From Borrelia anserina Es (GTDB lineage Bacteria; Spirochaetota; Spirochaetia; Borreliales; Borreliaceae), in contig NZ_CP013704.1 of assembly GCF_001936255.1 (NCBI RefSeq), forward strand, positions 842,834-906,833: 64,000 nt of DNA, given 5' to 3'. The notes under the pieces are model-generated. The model worked only from the letters and a program-made list of their open reading frames with translations, did no database searches and was not told the origin of the DNA. Below, in pieces: positions 9,584-19,805 of the stretch. Within the stretch, counting starts at the first letter, position 1. Each line of letters starts with the position of its first letter. The translations under genes were made by a program, and so were the position numbers.

Positions 9584-10853
9584 TTATGAATCTTATATAA
9601 TTGTTGAATTTTTTAAGTATTTTTTAATTACTTTTTTATTTTTTTTCTTTGTATTTTTCATAAACCAAATACTTTTTTTTATGAGAATACTACTTCAAAA
9701 TTATGTTCCGTTTTTAAAAGCTTTTATTTTTGTTATATATTCACTTCCTATGGTCATTGCTCTTTCACCTCCCTTTTCAGCTTTACTTGCAGTGATACTT
9801 ACCATTTATAGATTCAAGCTTCATAATGAAATATTGGCTTTTAGATCAATTGGGATATCTATTTTTGGTCTTTTAGTACCATTTTTTAAATTAGGAGTAC
9901 TTATTGCATTTATTTCTTTTATTATGAATGATTTTTTGCTTCCTCTTGGTTCTATTGGTAGGTTAAAAATTTTTAGTGAAATAAAAGAAGAAGTCCCTCA
10001 TCTGGTGTTGAAACCTTATTCAAGTAAACAATATGGAGATTTAATATTTGTATCAGGGGAAAAGTCTGAGATGGGGTATAAAAATGTTACTTTTTTTGAT
10101 AATACTAATCTTAGGGGTTATGACAGAATATTTATGGCTAGGGAACTTAATATTAAAAAAGAAAATTCTCAGGTGTATTTTATTTTAAATGATGTTTTAT
10201 CAATTGCTTTAACAGAGGATGAGAGTGGTTTTTATGATTATTTTTATGCTGATCAGATGAAATATTCAATTGATCAAGTCACATTTAGTGATAGTTGGTT
10301 GTTAAATCATGTGACACCATCTCAGATGAGTATAAGAGATGTTTTTAAACTTATTGCTACCCAAAATAAGTTATTTGAAGATCTCAATATGAAGAATGCT
10401 TTAGAGGAAGATCTCTTATATATAAATTTTTTAAGTACTTATTTAAATTATTTATATGATGAGAGTGGTGTTTTAGATAAAGAATCTGTTCTTGAAACTT
10501 TAAATTATATATATAATTTAAACTTAAATTATATTCCTTATGAAGATCTAAGTCTTAATAGAAATAATGCTCTTTATTATCTTGAATTTTATCAAAAAAT
10601 TAGCTTGCCATTGTCAGTTTTATTTTTTATTTTTTTAGCTTTTGGTATGGGTATGTACTCAAATAAAAGATATTCTATCATTCTTGAACTTGTGATTTCA
10701 ATTCTTGTTTGTGTTTTTTATTGGGTTATGTTTATTGGTGGAAAGGTTTATACCTTTCACTATACTCCAAGTCCTTTTATTGTTACTGTTTTACCAAATG
10801 TATTCCTGGTTTTTGCAGGTTCAATACTTTTCTTAAGACTTTTAAAAAAATGA
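9564..10853 (+). CDS. LptF/LptG (YjgP/YjgQ) family permease, first copy
   Basis: The 429-residue protein has the family layout: three membrane helices at the N terminus, a long extracytoplasmic domain ('YSSKQYGDLIFVSGE', 'MARELNI') and three helices at the C terminus. In LPS-bearing bacteria LptF and LptG form the membrane part of the ABC transporter that extracts lipid for LptA-D. The N-terminal segment 'SYIIVEFFKYFLITFLF' matches the usual start. Its stop overlaps the start of a second such gene (ATGA), which gives the normal LptF plus LptG pair. Which of the two is F or G cannot be told here. Confidence 0.85.
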   Translation: MRVLRNSYESYIIVEFFKYFLITFLFFFFVFFINQILFFMRILLQNYVPFLKAFIFVIYSLPMVIALSPPFSALLAVILTIYRFKLHNEILAFRSIGISIFGLLVPFFKLGVLIAFISFIMNDFLLPLGSIGRLKIFSEIKEEVPHLVLKPYSSKQYGDLIFVSGEKSEMGYKNVTFFDNTNLRGYDRIFMARELNIKKENSQVYFILNDVLSIALTEDESGFYDYFYADQMKYSIDQVTFSDSWLLNHVTPSQMSIRDVFKLIATQNKLFEDLNMKNALEEDLLYINFLSTYLNYLYDESGVLDKESVLETLNYIYNLNLNYIPYEDLSLNRNNALYYLEFYQKISLPLSVLFFIFLAFGMGMYSNKRYSIILELVISILVCVFYWVMFIGGKVYTFHYTPSPFIVTVLPNVFLVFAGSILFLRLLKK

Positions 10854-11917
10854 AAGTAGATAAACTTTTTATAAGTAATATATCATTGACTTTTTTATTT
10901 ATGAATTTTCTTTTTATGGTCTTAATTGTACTTCTCGATTTATTTACAAATCTGTTTAATTATATTGATCATAATCTTAGTATTGATGATATTGTTTATA
11001 TTTATTATCTTTATTTGCCAAAATGTTTTTCAGATGGTTTAGCCTTGTCTTTTCTTTTTGCTGTTTCTAATCTTATTGGCAATCTTTCTATGAGAAATGA
11101 AATAATAGGACTTTTTAGTTGTGGCATTTCTATTTTTAGAATATTAATGTCAATAATTATGCTTAGTATTTTAATCTCAGTGATGCTTTTCTTTTTTGAT
11201 AATTATTTGGTTATAGATACTGTTGCTAAGAGGGATTCTTTTCTTAAAAATAGTATTGGCAATCAGGGTTTAGCTGATAGGAATATAATCATTAGGAATT
11301 TTGCAAGAGAAATTTATAATATTAAACATTATAATGTCGAGAATGACACTATTGCTAACTTGATGATTATTTTAAAAGATGGAAATGATAATTTTAAAAA
11401 GAGGTATGATATCACTAAGGCTGAGTGGGTTGATTCTAGTTGGAGGCTTTATGGTGTAAGAGAATTTTTTAGGGTAGATCGAGATATAGTAGAAAAATTT
11501 CATGAAGTTCTTGATGGTGAGGGCATTATTAATTTGGAGCCTGAATATATTAAAATAGTTATGCTTTCTTCAAAAACGCTGAATTTTTCAAAGCTTATTA
11601 GTTGGATTGGGGCTCTTAGACGGGAAAATTTAGATTATTCTGAAGCTTTGTTTGATTTGTTAAGCAGAATATTTTTTTCATTTAGATTAATACTTCTTAG
11701 TTTTACTGTGGGTTTTATAAGTCTTGCTTTGAAAAAGAATATTTTTATATGGAGTTTGTTAAATAGTCTTGCATTTGCAGTTGTGTATGTTATTTTAATT
11801 ATGATTTTTAGCTTTTTAGCAGATCTTGGTTATTTATCTATAGCAGTTGCAAGTTCGTTACCTACTGTTTTGTTTGTTATTATTAATTTTGTCATTTATA
11901 ATCTTGTATGTAAGTAG
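10850..11917 (+). CDS. LptF/LptG (YjgP/YjgQ) family permease, second copy
   Basis: A 355-residue membrane protein, shorter than its neighbour, with three N-terminal helices, a periplasmic domain ('[18 protein letters not shown]', '[11 protein letters not shown]') and three C-terminal helices. The start ATG overlaps the stop of the first copy by four bases, so translation is probably coupled and the two likely act as a heterodimer. A longer open frame from 10709 overlaps the upstream gene and is not the natural start. The ATP-binding partner LptB is not in this window, while an LptD-like protein is encoded at 52567-56001. Confidence 0.85.
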   Translation: MKVDKLFISNISLTFLFMNFLFMVLIVLLDLFTNLFNYIDHNLSIDDIVYIYYLYLPKCFSDGLALSFLFAVSNLIGNLSMRNEIIGLFSCGISIFRILMSIIMLSILISVMLFFFDNYLVIDTVAKRDSFLKNSIGNQGLADRNIIIRNFAREIYNIKHYNVENDTIANLMIILKDGNDNFKKRYDITKAEWVDSSWRLYGVREFFRVDRDIVEKFHEVLDGEGIINLEPEYIKIVMLSSKTLNFSKLISWIGALRRENLDYSEALFDLLSRIFFSFRLILLSFTVGFISLALKKNIFIWSLLNSLAFAVVYVILIMIFSFLADLGYLSIAVASSLPTVLFVIINFVIYNLVCK

Positions 11918-11936
11918 TGGGTTTTTTGGGAGTTTT

Positions 11937-13064
11937 ATGTTTAATATTCTTAGGACTGATAGAAGTTCTGCTGCAAGAGTTGGTATTCTTGAACTTCCTC
12001 ATGGGAAGGTGACGACTCCTTGTTTTATGCCAGTTGGTACTGTGGGTACAATGAAGGCTTTAAAGCATGATGTTCTGGATAAATTGGGATGTAATTTAAT
12101 GCTTGCAAACACTTATCATCTTTATTTAAGACCTGGCATTGATGTAATAAAAGAATATGGAAGTTTGCATAGTTTTACAACTTGGGATAAAAATTTTTTG
12201 ACAGATTCTGGAGGTTTTCAAGTTTTTTCTTTATCTAATTTGAGAAAGATTGAAATTGAAGGTGTAAATTTTAAGTCTCATATTGATGGCTCTAATCACT
12301 ATTTTACACCTGAGAGTGTGTTTAAGATGCAAGAGATTTTTGAAAGTGATATTATTATGGCACTTGATATTTGTAGTTCTTATGGTATTGATTACAGTGA
12401 GGCGAGTTTGTATACGAACATTACGACTTCTTGGGCCCGTCGTACATTGCGTGCTTATGAGAATAGAAAAGAAGGATATAATGGTCTTTTATTCTTAATA
12501 ACACAGGGTAATTTTTTTAAGGATTTGAGGAAAATGAGTACTGAAGCGATTTTAGAGTTAAATAGTCCTGGTATCGCAATTGGTGGAATTTCTGTTGGGG
12601 AACCAAGAGATAAATATTTAGAAATTCTTGAGTATAATTCTTCATTAATACCTAAAGATAAGCCAAGGTATGTAATGGGAATTGGTACACCCCACTATAT
12701 ATTAGATGCAATATATTATGGTATTGATATTTTTGATTGTGTGAATCCTACGAGGATTGCTAGGCATGGTTCACTTTTAACTGATAATGGAATATTGCGT
12801 ATTAAGAGGGCTGAGTTTAATGTTGATACTTGTCCTGTTGAGAAAGATTGTTCTTGTAGTTTATGTACAAGATATTCAAGAGGATATTTAAGACATTTAA
12901 TTAAATCAGGAGAAACTCTTGGAGTGATGTTGGCCAGTGAACATAATATTCATTATATGTTTAGACTTATTCAAAAGGCACGAGATGCAATTATGAATGA
13001 TAATTTTACGAAATTTAGGAAGCTTTATTTAAACAAGTATGATGAAGGCAATTTGAATGAATAG
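11937..13064 (+). CDS. tgt: tRNA-guanine transglycosylase
   Basis: Exchanges guanine 34 of GUN-anticodon tRNAs for a queuine precursor. The 375-residue product has '[13 protein letters not shown]', '[12 protein letters not shown]', the catalytic '[10 protein letters not shown]', '[11 protein letters not shown]', 'YVMGIGTP', '[15 protein letters not shown]' and the zinc-binding Cys cluster around '[16 protein letters not shown]'. The ATG at 11937 has GGGAG five bases upstream. A longer frame from 11847 adds an out-of-family hydrophobic stretch that is the previous gene read in another frame. It overlaps murJ by 8 bases. Confidence 0.95.
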   Translation: MFNILRTDRSSAARVGILELPHGKVTTPCFMPVGTVGTMKALKHDVLDKLGCNLMLANTYHLYLRPGIDVIKEYGSLHSFTTWDKNFLTDSGGFQVFSLSNLRKIEIEGVNFKSHIDGSNHYFTPESVFKMQEIFESDIIMALDICSSYGIDYSEASLYTNITTSWARRTLRAYENRKEGYNGLLFLITQGNFFKDLRKMSTEAILELNSPGIAIGGISVGEPRDKYLEILEYNSSLIPKDKPRYVMGIGTPHYILDAIYYGIDIFDCVNPTRIARHGSLLTDNGILRIKRAEFNVDTCPVEKDCSCSLCTRYSRGYLRHLIKSGETLGVMLASEHNIHYMFRLIQKARDAIMNDNFTKFRKLYLNKYDEGNLNE

Positions 13065-14577
13065 AGATATTATTTCAGCAGTTATTGTTATGATTTCGAT
13101 CTTTTTTTCACGTGTAATGGGTTTTATTAGGATAAAAGTATTTTCTTATTATTTTGGTGCAAATCTTGAAGCAGATATTTTTAATTATGTTTTTAATATT
13201 CCTAATAATTTAAGAAAGATTATTTCAGAAGGTGCAATGACTTCAGCTTTTATTCCTGAATTTACTTGTGAGAAAAATAAATCTAATAAGCATGCTATTA
13301 ATTTTTTCAGACTTGTTGTGACTTTTAGTATTGTTAGTATTGGTTTTATTATTTGCATTTTGATTCTTTTTTCTCGGCAGATTATGTATTTTTTATCTTC
13401 TTATAGAGGTAGTCATTTAGATTTGGCTAGTTGTATATTTAATTACTTAATATTGTATGTGTTACTTATAAGTTTGGCATCGATATTTGCATCAGCTCTA
13501 AATTCTTATAAGTTTTTTTTTATTCCGTCATTTTCTCCCGTTTTGTTCTCTTTAAGCATTATATTAAGCATATATTTCTTCTATAGGCAATATGGAATAT
13601 ATAGTGCTGTTGTTGGAGTGATTTTTGGTGGGATTTTGCAGTTTTTGGTTCAGATGGTAAATTGTATTTGGATTGGTTTTATATATAGACCAATATTTAA
13701 CTTTAATGATTCTGCGTTTTTAAGGTTTTTAAAGAGATGGATACATATTATTTTATCAGCTTTGGTTACAGTTGTTACTCAGCAAATTTCGTTTGCGTTG
13801 GCATCTACTTTGGATGTTGGAAGTGTTTCTGTTTTAAGTAATGCAATTGTTTATTACCAACTTCCTGTTGGGATTTTTTATGTCTCTATTTCTACGGTTA
13901 TTTTTCCTAAAATGGCTGAATATGCTTCTTTAGGTAATAAGAAAGGATTAAATGCGATTTTGAATCAGGGAATTGATATTTTAATTTTTATTTTAGTTCC
14001 AATATCGTTTTTAATGTATATTTGGGCTGGTCCTATTTTAAATTTGTTGCTTACAGGGGGTAAGTTTTCTGTGTATGATACCCAAAGGACCGTGGGTATA
14101 CTACAATATTTTTTGGTTGGATTGCCATTTTATTCAATTTTTGGACTGTTTCAGAAGTATTATTTTTCAGTGCATAATTCGAGAATTCCGCTCTACTTTA
14201 ATCTTCTTTTTGCTTCCATTGATATTGCTATCTCAGTTTTTGGCCTTAAATTTTATAAGGTGGACATTCTACCTATTGCACAATCAATTTCTTTTGCTTT
14301 ATGTGTAGTTATTTTTTATTTTGTGGGATTTAAAATTGGGATGAAGCTTGAACTTATTAGATCTTTAGTAGCACTTATGAAGGCATTTATTTCTCTTTTT
14401 CCTTTATATTTATTTTATGCTCTTTTTAGGAATTTTAATTGGGATGTAGGTTTTAGTTTTAGTAATTTTTTCCTATTAAGTGTTGTAGGTGCAGTTAATA
14501 TTATCATTTTAACACTGTGTTATTATTTGCTTGGTGTTATTAGTGTATTTAAATTTATAGGTAGGGAGATTACGTGA
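13057..14577 (+). CDS. murJ: Lipid II flippase MurJ (MviN family)
   Basis: Flips peptidoglycan precursor lipid II across the inner membrane. The 506-residue protein has the MviN N terminus ('[18 protein letters not shown]', '[20 protein letters not shown]'), many membrane helices and '[19 protein letters not shown]' and '[15 protein letters not shown]' in the middle. It overlaps tgt at the 5' end and the next gene at the 3' end (GTGA), which places it in one operon from lptF/G through the HEAT-repeat gene. Confidence 0.93.
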   Translation: MNRDIISAVIVMISIFFSRVMGFIRIKVFSYYFGANLEADIFNYVFNIPNNLRKIISEGAMTSAFIPEFTCEKNKSNKHAINFFRLVVTFSIVSIGFIICILILFSRQIMYFLSSYRGSHLDLASCIFNYLILYVLLISLASIFASALNSYKFFFIPSFSPVLFSLSIILSIYFFYRQYGIYSAVVGVIFGGILQFLVQMVNCIWIGFIYRPIFNFNDSAFLRFLKRWIHIILSALVTVVTQQISFALASTLDVGSVSVLSNAIVYYQLPVGIFYVSISTVIFPKMAEYASLGNKKGLNAILNQGIDILIFILVPISFLMYIWAGPILNLLLTGGKFSVYDTQRTVGILQYFLVGLPFYSIFGLFQKYYFSVHNSRIPLYFNLLFASIDIAISVFGLKFYKVDILPIAQSISFALCVVIFYFVGFKIGMKLELIRSLVALMKAFISLFPLYLFYALFRNFNWDVGFSFSNFFLLSVVGAVNIIILTLCYYLLGVISVFKFIGREIT

Positions 14578-16004
14578 GATATTTAAAGTTTATTTTCCTA
14601 TTTTATGTTGCATTTGATGTTTTTGCTATTAAGACTTTAATATTGTCAACTGGGTCTTTGACATTCCCGAAGCCTGAACTTAAGACTGGTAAGCATGTTA
14701 AGGAAAATTATTTTGAAAGAGATACTTCTCTTAAAAATTCTGATTTTAAAGGTATTGACTTCCATGTAAAGCAGGTAAATGATGCTATTTCTTATGGACT
14801 TGATGCTCAAGTTATTGAGATTGTGAGTAGTCTTAAAAAATCAGGTGATGGTGAATATAATGTTTTGCTTGAAAAAAGATTACAGAAAACTTTTAACGTT
14901 GATCTTAAGCGGGCAATTCTTGATTTATTTTTATCACTTAAGTATCCAGGCGGTATTGATACTGCTAATTATATTCTTGATAATTATGAGAATAATAGAT
15001 ATCCTAGCAATTTGATTAATTTAGCAATTTTATATCTTAAGGAATTTGGTAATAAGGATTCCTTGAAGAAAACTCTTGTTAGTATTCTTGAGAGTAAGGA
15101 AGGGAATATTGCTGCTACTGCTGCTTATTATCTTGGTGAGCTTTCTTCTTCTGAATATTCACAAGATATGATGAATGTTTATGATAAATATTCTGTTAAT
15201 GATGGAGTTAAATCAGCAATACTGATTGCTCTTGGCAAATCTAATGCCATTGATTATGCAGATAGACTTTATGAAATTTCTATTGATACTTACGAAAATC
15301 CAGCAATTAAAGCCTCATCTATTAGAGCATTATCGTATCTTATGCCTGAAAAGGTTGTGGAGAATGCAGATTTATATCTTCAAAGTAGTAATAACAATTA
15401 TAATATTAAGATTGCTATTGTTGAAGCACTTTCAAGAGATATATCTTTGAAATCAAAAGAGATTTTACAAAATTTTTTGAGAGATTCTGATGTTAATGTT
15501 AGGATTAATGCTGTTAATGCTATTAAAGATCATGGTGATATTGCCTCAAAAGAGATATTAATTTATAAGGTAAAAAGTGATCCTTCTTTAAAGGTTAGAG
15601 AAGCATCTGGGAAAGCTTTAGTAGATATGGGACATGGTTATGAAGAGATACAAAATATAATGTTTGATTCTGGTGTTGAAAATAACTTTAAACTTACTAT
15701 GTTTAGTTATATTTTAGATAAAGATGCAAATTTTGCACATTTGATTGCTTTAAATCTTGTGAAAAAGGAAAATATCGATAAGCCTTCAAAGTTACTTACA
15801 GGGGTTGCTATGTTTCTTTCAGCTAGGAAAGGTAATTTTGGTGATTTTTATGCTAAAATCATTGATAGTAAAAATATTGATTTGATGAATCTTGCAATTA
15901 AAGGAGCTGTTTATAATAAATCCTCATTACTCTCAGTTAGACTTAAGGAAATTAAGAGAACAACTCATTCAGAATATTTAAGAAAACTTTTAGCAGATTA
16001 TTGA
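14574..16004 (+). CDS. Exported HEAT-repeat protein of unknown function
   Basis: A 476-residue protein starting at GTG, whose last bases overlap the murJ stop. The first 20 residues ('[18 protein letters not shown]') form a signal peptide without a lipobox. The rest is a series of short helical pairs, for example 'NIAATAAYYLGELSSSEY', 'GVKSAILIALGKSNAIDY', 'AIKASSIRALSYLMPE' and 'DVNVRINAVNAIKDHGD', which is the HEAT or armadillo-type pattern. Such proteins are scaffolds. Its coupling to murJ suggests the envelope, but no partner can be named. Its end overlaps the convergent coaBC by 7 bases. Confidence 0.8.
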   Translation: MRYLKFIFLFYVAFDVFAIKTLILSTGSLTFPKPELKTGKHVKENYFERDTSLKNSDFKGIDFHVKQVNDAISYGLDAQVIEIVSSLKKSGDGEYNVLLEKRLQKTFNVDLKRAILDLFLSLKYPGGIDTANYILDNYENNRYPSNLINLAILYLKEFGNKDSLKKTLVSILESKEGNIAATAAYYLGELSSSEYSQDMMNVYDKYSVNDGVKSAILIALGKSNAIDYADRLYEISIDTYENPAIKASSIRALSYLMPEKVVENADLYLQSSNNNYNIKIAIVEALSRDISLKSKEILQNFLRDSDVNVRINAVNAIKDHGDIASKEILIYKVKSDPSLKVREASGKALVDMGHGYEEIQNIMFDSGVENNFKLTMFSYILDKDANFAHLIALNLVKKENIDKPSKLLTGVAMFLSARKGNFGDFYAKIIDSKNIDLMNLAIKGAVYNKSSLLSVRLKEIKRTTHSEYLRKLLADY

Positions 16005-17173
16005 TATAAGATTTTTAAAATCTCCATTGCTGTTTCTTTTTTTGACATTTCAGGAAATTCTTTGATATCATTTTTATCTATTATATAAATTTTGTTTAAA
16101 TTTGATCCTACATATTTTAAATCGTTTGCAATAATATAGTCTAAATTTTTTGTTTCTAGTTTTTCTTTGGCTTTTTCTATTAGGAGATCATTTTTTTGAG
16201 CGCAAAATCCAATAATAATTTGGTTTTTAGTTTTGTTTGTGCCTATATGTTTTATTATATCTGGATTTTTGATTAACTTAATATTAAGCTCTTCCATGGT
16301 ATTTTTTTTGATTTTAGTCTTATAAGCTTTTTCAGGTCTAAAATCTGCAACCGCAGCAGCGCCAATTATTACATCGAATTCTTGGTATATGTTTATTGCT
16401 TCCTTATACATTTCTGATGCTGTTTTTATTCTAATAACGTTTATTCCATAAGGTGTTTTTTCATTACTAGGGCCTGTAATTATTGTTACATTGGCTCCTA
16501 GATCTCGTGCTTTAATGCCTAGGCTGAATCCCATTTGTCCTGTTGATTTATTTGAGAAGTAGCGGATTGGATCTACTGCTTCTTCAGTTCTGGAAGCAGT
16601 TATTAGTATTTTTTTGTTTTTTAATGGTGTTTTTTGTTCTAATTCGTTTAGTATTATATTTAAAATATCTTTTTCATTTTTTAGGCGTCCGGTAGCACTT
16701 AAAGAGCATGCTAGAAATCCTTCATCGGGTTCAATGAATTTGTAATTGTATTTTTTTAATTTTTTAATGTTTTCTTCTAAAATTGGGTTTTGATACATTA
16801 TGTTGTTCATTGCTATTGCAAAATAAGTTGGAGCAGTACTTGCAGATATAACTGTGCTTAAAGCATCATCAGCAATTCCTGATGCGATTTTGGAAATAAT
16901 ATTGTATGTTGCTGGAATAATTAATATTAAATTTGCCCATTTTGCTAAGTTTATGTGTTCTACTTCTTCGTGTGTTGTGTCCCACAGGCTTTTAATCACT
17001 CTGTTTTTAGATATAGTTTCTAATGTTAATGGGGTGATAAATTTATTAGCATTTTCTGTCATTATGATTTTAACATTATGTCCCATCTTTACTAGACTTG
17101 AGATAATATAGACTGACTTGTAGGCTGCGATTCCTCCGCATACTCCTATTAATATATTTTTGTTTTTCTTCAT
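15998..17173 (-). CDS. coaBC: Bifunctional phosphopantothenoylcysteine decarboxylase / phosphopantothenate-cysteine ligase
   Basis: Carries out two steps of coenzyme A synthesis. The N-terminal flavoprotein domain (CoaC) has 'GVCGGIAAYKS', 'PATYNIISKIASGIADD' and the substrate-recognition 'AMNNIMYQNP' (usually AMNxxM). The C-terminal CoaB domain has 'ILITASRTEEAVDPIRYFSNKSTGQMG' in pieces, 'GAAAVADFRP' and the Lys-containing 'KTKIKK' loop. About 391 residues from the ATG at 17173. A TTG at 17188 is an alternative that adds five residues. It is divergent from the yhdT-panF pair, so pantothenate uptake and its conversion to CoA sit together. Confidence 0.93.
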   Translation of the reverse strand: MKKNKNILIGVCGGIAAYKSVYIISSLVKMGHNVKIIMTENANKFITPLTLETISKNRVIKSLWDTTHEEVEHINLAKWANLILIIPATYNIISKIASGIADDALSTVISASTAPTYFAIAMNNIMYQNPILEENIKKLKKYNYKFIEPDEGFLACSLSATGRLKNEKDILNIILNELEQKTPLKNKKILITASRTEEAVDPIRYFSNKSTGQMGFSLGIKARDLGANVTIITGPSNEKTPYGINVIRIKTASEMYKEAINIYQEFDVIIGAAAVADFRPEKAYKTKIKKNTMEELNIKLIKNPDIIKHIGTNKTKNQIIIGFCAQKNDLLIEKAKEKLETKNLDYIIANDLKYVGSNLNKIYIIDKNDIKEFPEMSKKETAMEILKILYQ

Positions 17174-17229
17174 TTTGATTTTGTACAATATTATATAATT
17201 GCATGTAATATTTTTGAAAGGATTTTTGA

Positions 17230-17424
17230 TTGATAAATAAATTATTTTTTGCAGGCATGTTATATTTATTTTTGTTTGTTTGGTGGCTTTCTTCAGCTTG
17301 TTTATCTTACTTTTCTGTTATGATATTTAATATTCCACTTTGGTTTTTTTTATCATGTATCTTTTTTCCTATTTTAAGTTTGTTATTGGTGTGTATTTTT
17401 GTAATTTTTTGTAAGAATGACTAG
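17230..17424 (+). CDS. Small YhdT-like (DUF997) membrane protein
   Basis: A 64-residue protein with two hydrophobic helices ('LYLFLFVWWLSSACLSYF' and 'FFPILSLLLVCIFVIFC') separated by 'NIPLWFFLSC'. It resembles E. coli YhdT in size, helix placement, the W in the first helix and the 'PLWF..sCIf.P' loop. In E. coli yhdT also sits just before panF. The start is TTG at 17230, with AAAGGA upstream. It overlaps panF by 8 bases. Function is unknown, probably a small subunit or helper of the PanF transporter by context. Confidence 0.65.
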   Translation: MINKLFFAGMLYLFLFVWWLSSACLSYFSVMIFNIPLWFFLSCIFFPILSLLLVCIFVIFCKND

Positions 17425-18838
17425 AGGATTTTTTTTATTTTTTATCTTTTTGATTTTATATTGTGTTTTTGGCATCTTTTCTGGAAAAAAAAGAGAAGGA
17501 ACTTTATTTTTGCAGAGTTATTTTCTTGCAAATCGGGGTTTAAATTTTTTTGTAATGGCATTAGTTGTTGCCTCTAGTTATGTTAGTGCTAGTAGTTTTA
17601 TTTCAGGGCCTTCGGCTGTTTATAGATATGGATTGTCTTTTATTTTTTTGGCTGTTATTCAGATTCCTACAAGTTTAATTTCATTTGTCATTATTGGTGA
17701 GAGATTGAATTTGGAAGCTAAAAAAATTAATGCAATAAATATTATTGATTATATTGGATATAGGTATAATAGTCATTCTTTAGTTTTAATTAGTAGTTTT
17801 ATAGTAATTTTTTTCTCTTTATTTTTACTCTCAGCTCAGATTATGGGGGGTGCTAAACTTTTAGAGGTGTTTTTCCAAATTAGTTATACTGATGCTCTTG
17901 TTTTGTTCTCTCTATTTGTTTTCTTTTATGTTTGTTTGGGGGGATTTAAGATAATAGCATATATGGACTTAGTACAAGGCATTTTGATGGTTATGGCGTC
18001 TATACTTTTATTTTCAAGATTAGTTGATTTGGGGGGTGGAATTAATAATCTTTTTAAGATGGCTCAGTTAGATCTTAGAGATGATTTGTTTTTGCCATCA
18101 ACTTTGGATTTGAAAATTGGGTATATCATTTCTTTTTGGGTATTAATAGGAATTGGAGTGTTGGGACTACCTCAATTTGTTAATAATTTTATAGCGTTTA
18201 AAGATATGAAATCTATGAGATTTTCTCTTCCCATTGTGACCTTTGTAATAGGATTTTTAGTTGTTATTATGCATTTGATAGGTTTTTTTTCTCTTGTTAT
18301 TTTTCCTGAATTTGAACCGAATGATAAAGTTATTTTGAATGTAGCATTCAAAGTATTAAATCCTAAGGTATTTATATTATTTTTTGTGGGGCTTTTATCA
18401 GCGATAGTGTCTACAATAGATTCAGGTTTTCTTTTTCTGTCTTCTATTTGGGTAAAGGTCATATTGTCGTTGAGTAAGAATATTGGTACTAATATTGGAG
18501 TTAATAGAATTACTGTTATGTCTAATGTTTGTTTTATGTCAATAATAATTTTTTTATCTTTAAAACCACCTGACTTTTTGCTTTTTGTAAACGTTTTTGC
18601 ACTTGGAGCTTTGGAAGTTTCATTTTTCTGTATTATTGTTTTTGGACTTTATTTTAATTTTGTAAGTAAAATGTCAGCTTTTATTTCTCAGTTTTTGGGA
18701 CTTTTGAGTTATTTGGCTCTAATTTTTTATGGTGATACTGATAGTTATTATTTTCATCCTGTTGTTCCTTCACTTTTTATTTCTGTATGTTCATTTTTGA
18801 TAGTTAATTTTATGTGTCGAAAATGTAGTAAAGTTTAG
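17417..18838 (+). CDS. panF: Sodium/pantothenate symporter (SLC5 family)
   Basis: A 473-residue sodium:solute symporter with about 13 helices. Family motifs include 'YFLANRGLNFFVMALVVAS', 'SYVSASSFISGPSAVYRYG', 'YDA'-type helix starts and 'SAIVSTIDSGFLFLSS', which holds the conserved Ser/Thr-Asp sodium-site region. Pantothenate is inferred as substrate from the YhdT-like gene before it and from coaBC divergent beside it. Proline- and other-solute symporters share the same fold. The ATG lies inside the end of the previous gene, so translation is probably coupled. Confidence 0.82.
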   Translation: MTRGFFLFFIFLILYCVFGIFSGKKREGTLFLQSYFLANRGLNFFVMALVVASSYVSASSFISGPSAVYRYGLSFIFLAVIQIPTSLISFVIIGERLNLEAKKINAINIIDYIGYRYNSHSLVLISSFIVIFFSLFLLSAQIMGGAKLLEVFFQISYTDALVLFSLFVFFYVCLGGFKIIAYMDLVQGILMVMASILLFSRLVDLGGGINNLFKMAQLDLRDDLFLPSTLDLKIGYIISFWVLIGIGVLGLPQFVNNFIAFKDMKSMRFSLPIVTFVIGFLVVIMHLIGFFSLVIFPEFEPNDKVILNVAFKVLNPKVFILFFVGLLSAIVSTIDSGFLFLSSIWVKVILSLSKNIGTNIGVNRITVMSNVCFMSIIIFLSLKPPDFLLFVNVFALGALEVSFFCIIVFGLYFNFVSKMSAFISQFLGLLSYLALIFYGDTDSYYFHPVVPSLFISVCSFLIVNFMCRKCSKV

Positions 18839-18842
18839 TTGT

Positions 18843-19805
18843 ATGGTGTCTTTTAGTTCTGAAAGTGTTGGTAAATATATTGTTATTGATGTGCTGAAGA
18901 ATGACGATGGTAAAAGGTTTGATGCAGTTTTAATAAAATTTTTGAAATTCCCTAAATCAAAAGTAATCAGACATATTAGAAAAGGAGATATCCTTTTAAA
19001 TAATTTAAAGGTTACTTTTTCTCATAGAGTTTCCAAGGGTGATAAGATTTATTTGTATAAACCTTTACTGCAGGGTTTGAGTTTAGACAAGGTTACAGTC
19101 GAGGATGAGGCTGCTATATTGAGAGATGTAAAGAGAAGAATAGTATATGAAGATGAGGATTTACTTGTGGTTAACAAGAGAAAGGGGATTTTAGTTCATG
19201 GAGGTAAATATTCACTTGATATTCTTATTAATGCTTATCTTTTAGATAAAAATCTTGAGTCTCTTAGTTTTAAACCTTCAGCTGTGCATAGATTAGATAG
19301 AAATACTTCAGGACTTATTATTTTTGCAAAAAATATAGATTCTGCAAGACTTTTAAGTAAGGCATTTAGTAGTGGTATTGTTACTAAGAAGTATTTGGCT
19401 TTACTTGATGGTAAGATTAAAAAACCTTTGACTTATATGAACTTTTTATATCGAGATAGAACTGCAAAAAAAACTTTTATTATCGGCAATATAGATAAAT
19501 TTAATGCTATAACTTATGTTAAACCAATTTTGGTGTCTCAGTCTTCGACACTTGCGGAGGTATCAATTAAGACAGGATTCACACATCAAATAAGAGCACA
19601 ATGTGCTTTTAATCAACATGCATTGATTAATGATGGGAAATATGGTTCTAAATTTGGAAAAACCAATTACTTTTTACATTCTTTTTTGATAAAATTTAAC
19701 CAGTCTTTATTTTTGAGAAATGAGTTTTTTGCTGAACCTAGTTCGGATTTTTTAAAACAGATAAATAGTATTTTTGGTGTGTATGATTTTAAAAGATTTA
19801 TTTAA
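18843..19805 (+). CDS. RluA-family ribosomal large subunit pseudouridine synthase
   Basis: The 320-residue product has an N-terminal S4 RNA-binding domain ('KSKVIRHIRKGDILLNN', residues 38-54) and an RluA catalytic domain with 'VHRLDRNTSGLIIFAK', whose Asp is the nucleophile, 'ITKKYLALLDG'-like strand, 'TGFTHQIRAQCAFNQH' and 'NDGKYGSKFG'. S4 plus this domain is the RluC/RluD arrangement, which modifies 23S rRNA. The exact target position cannot be told. The start is ATG at 18843, four bases after panF. It overlaps the following P-loop gene by 23 bases. Confidence 0.9.
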   Translation: MVSFSSESVGKYIVIDVLKNDDGKRFDAVLIKFLKFPKSKVIRHIRKGDILLNNLKVTFSHRVSKGDKIYLYKPLLQGLSLDKVTVEDEAAILRDVKRRIVYEDEDLLVVNKRKGILVHGGKYSLDILINAYLLDKNLESLSFKPSAVHRLDRNTSGLIIFAKNIDSARLLSKAFSSGIVTKKYLALLDGKIKKPLTYMNFLYRDRTAKKTFIIGNIDKFNAITYVKPILVSQSSTLAEVSIKTGFTHQIRAQCAFNQHALINDGKYGSKFGKTNYFLHSFLIKFNQSLFLRNEFFAEPSSDFLKQINSIFGVYDFKRFI

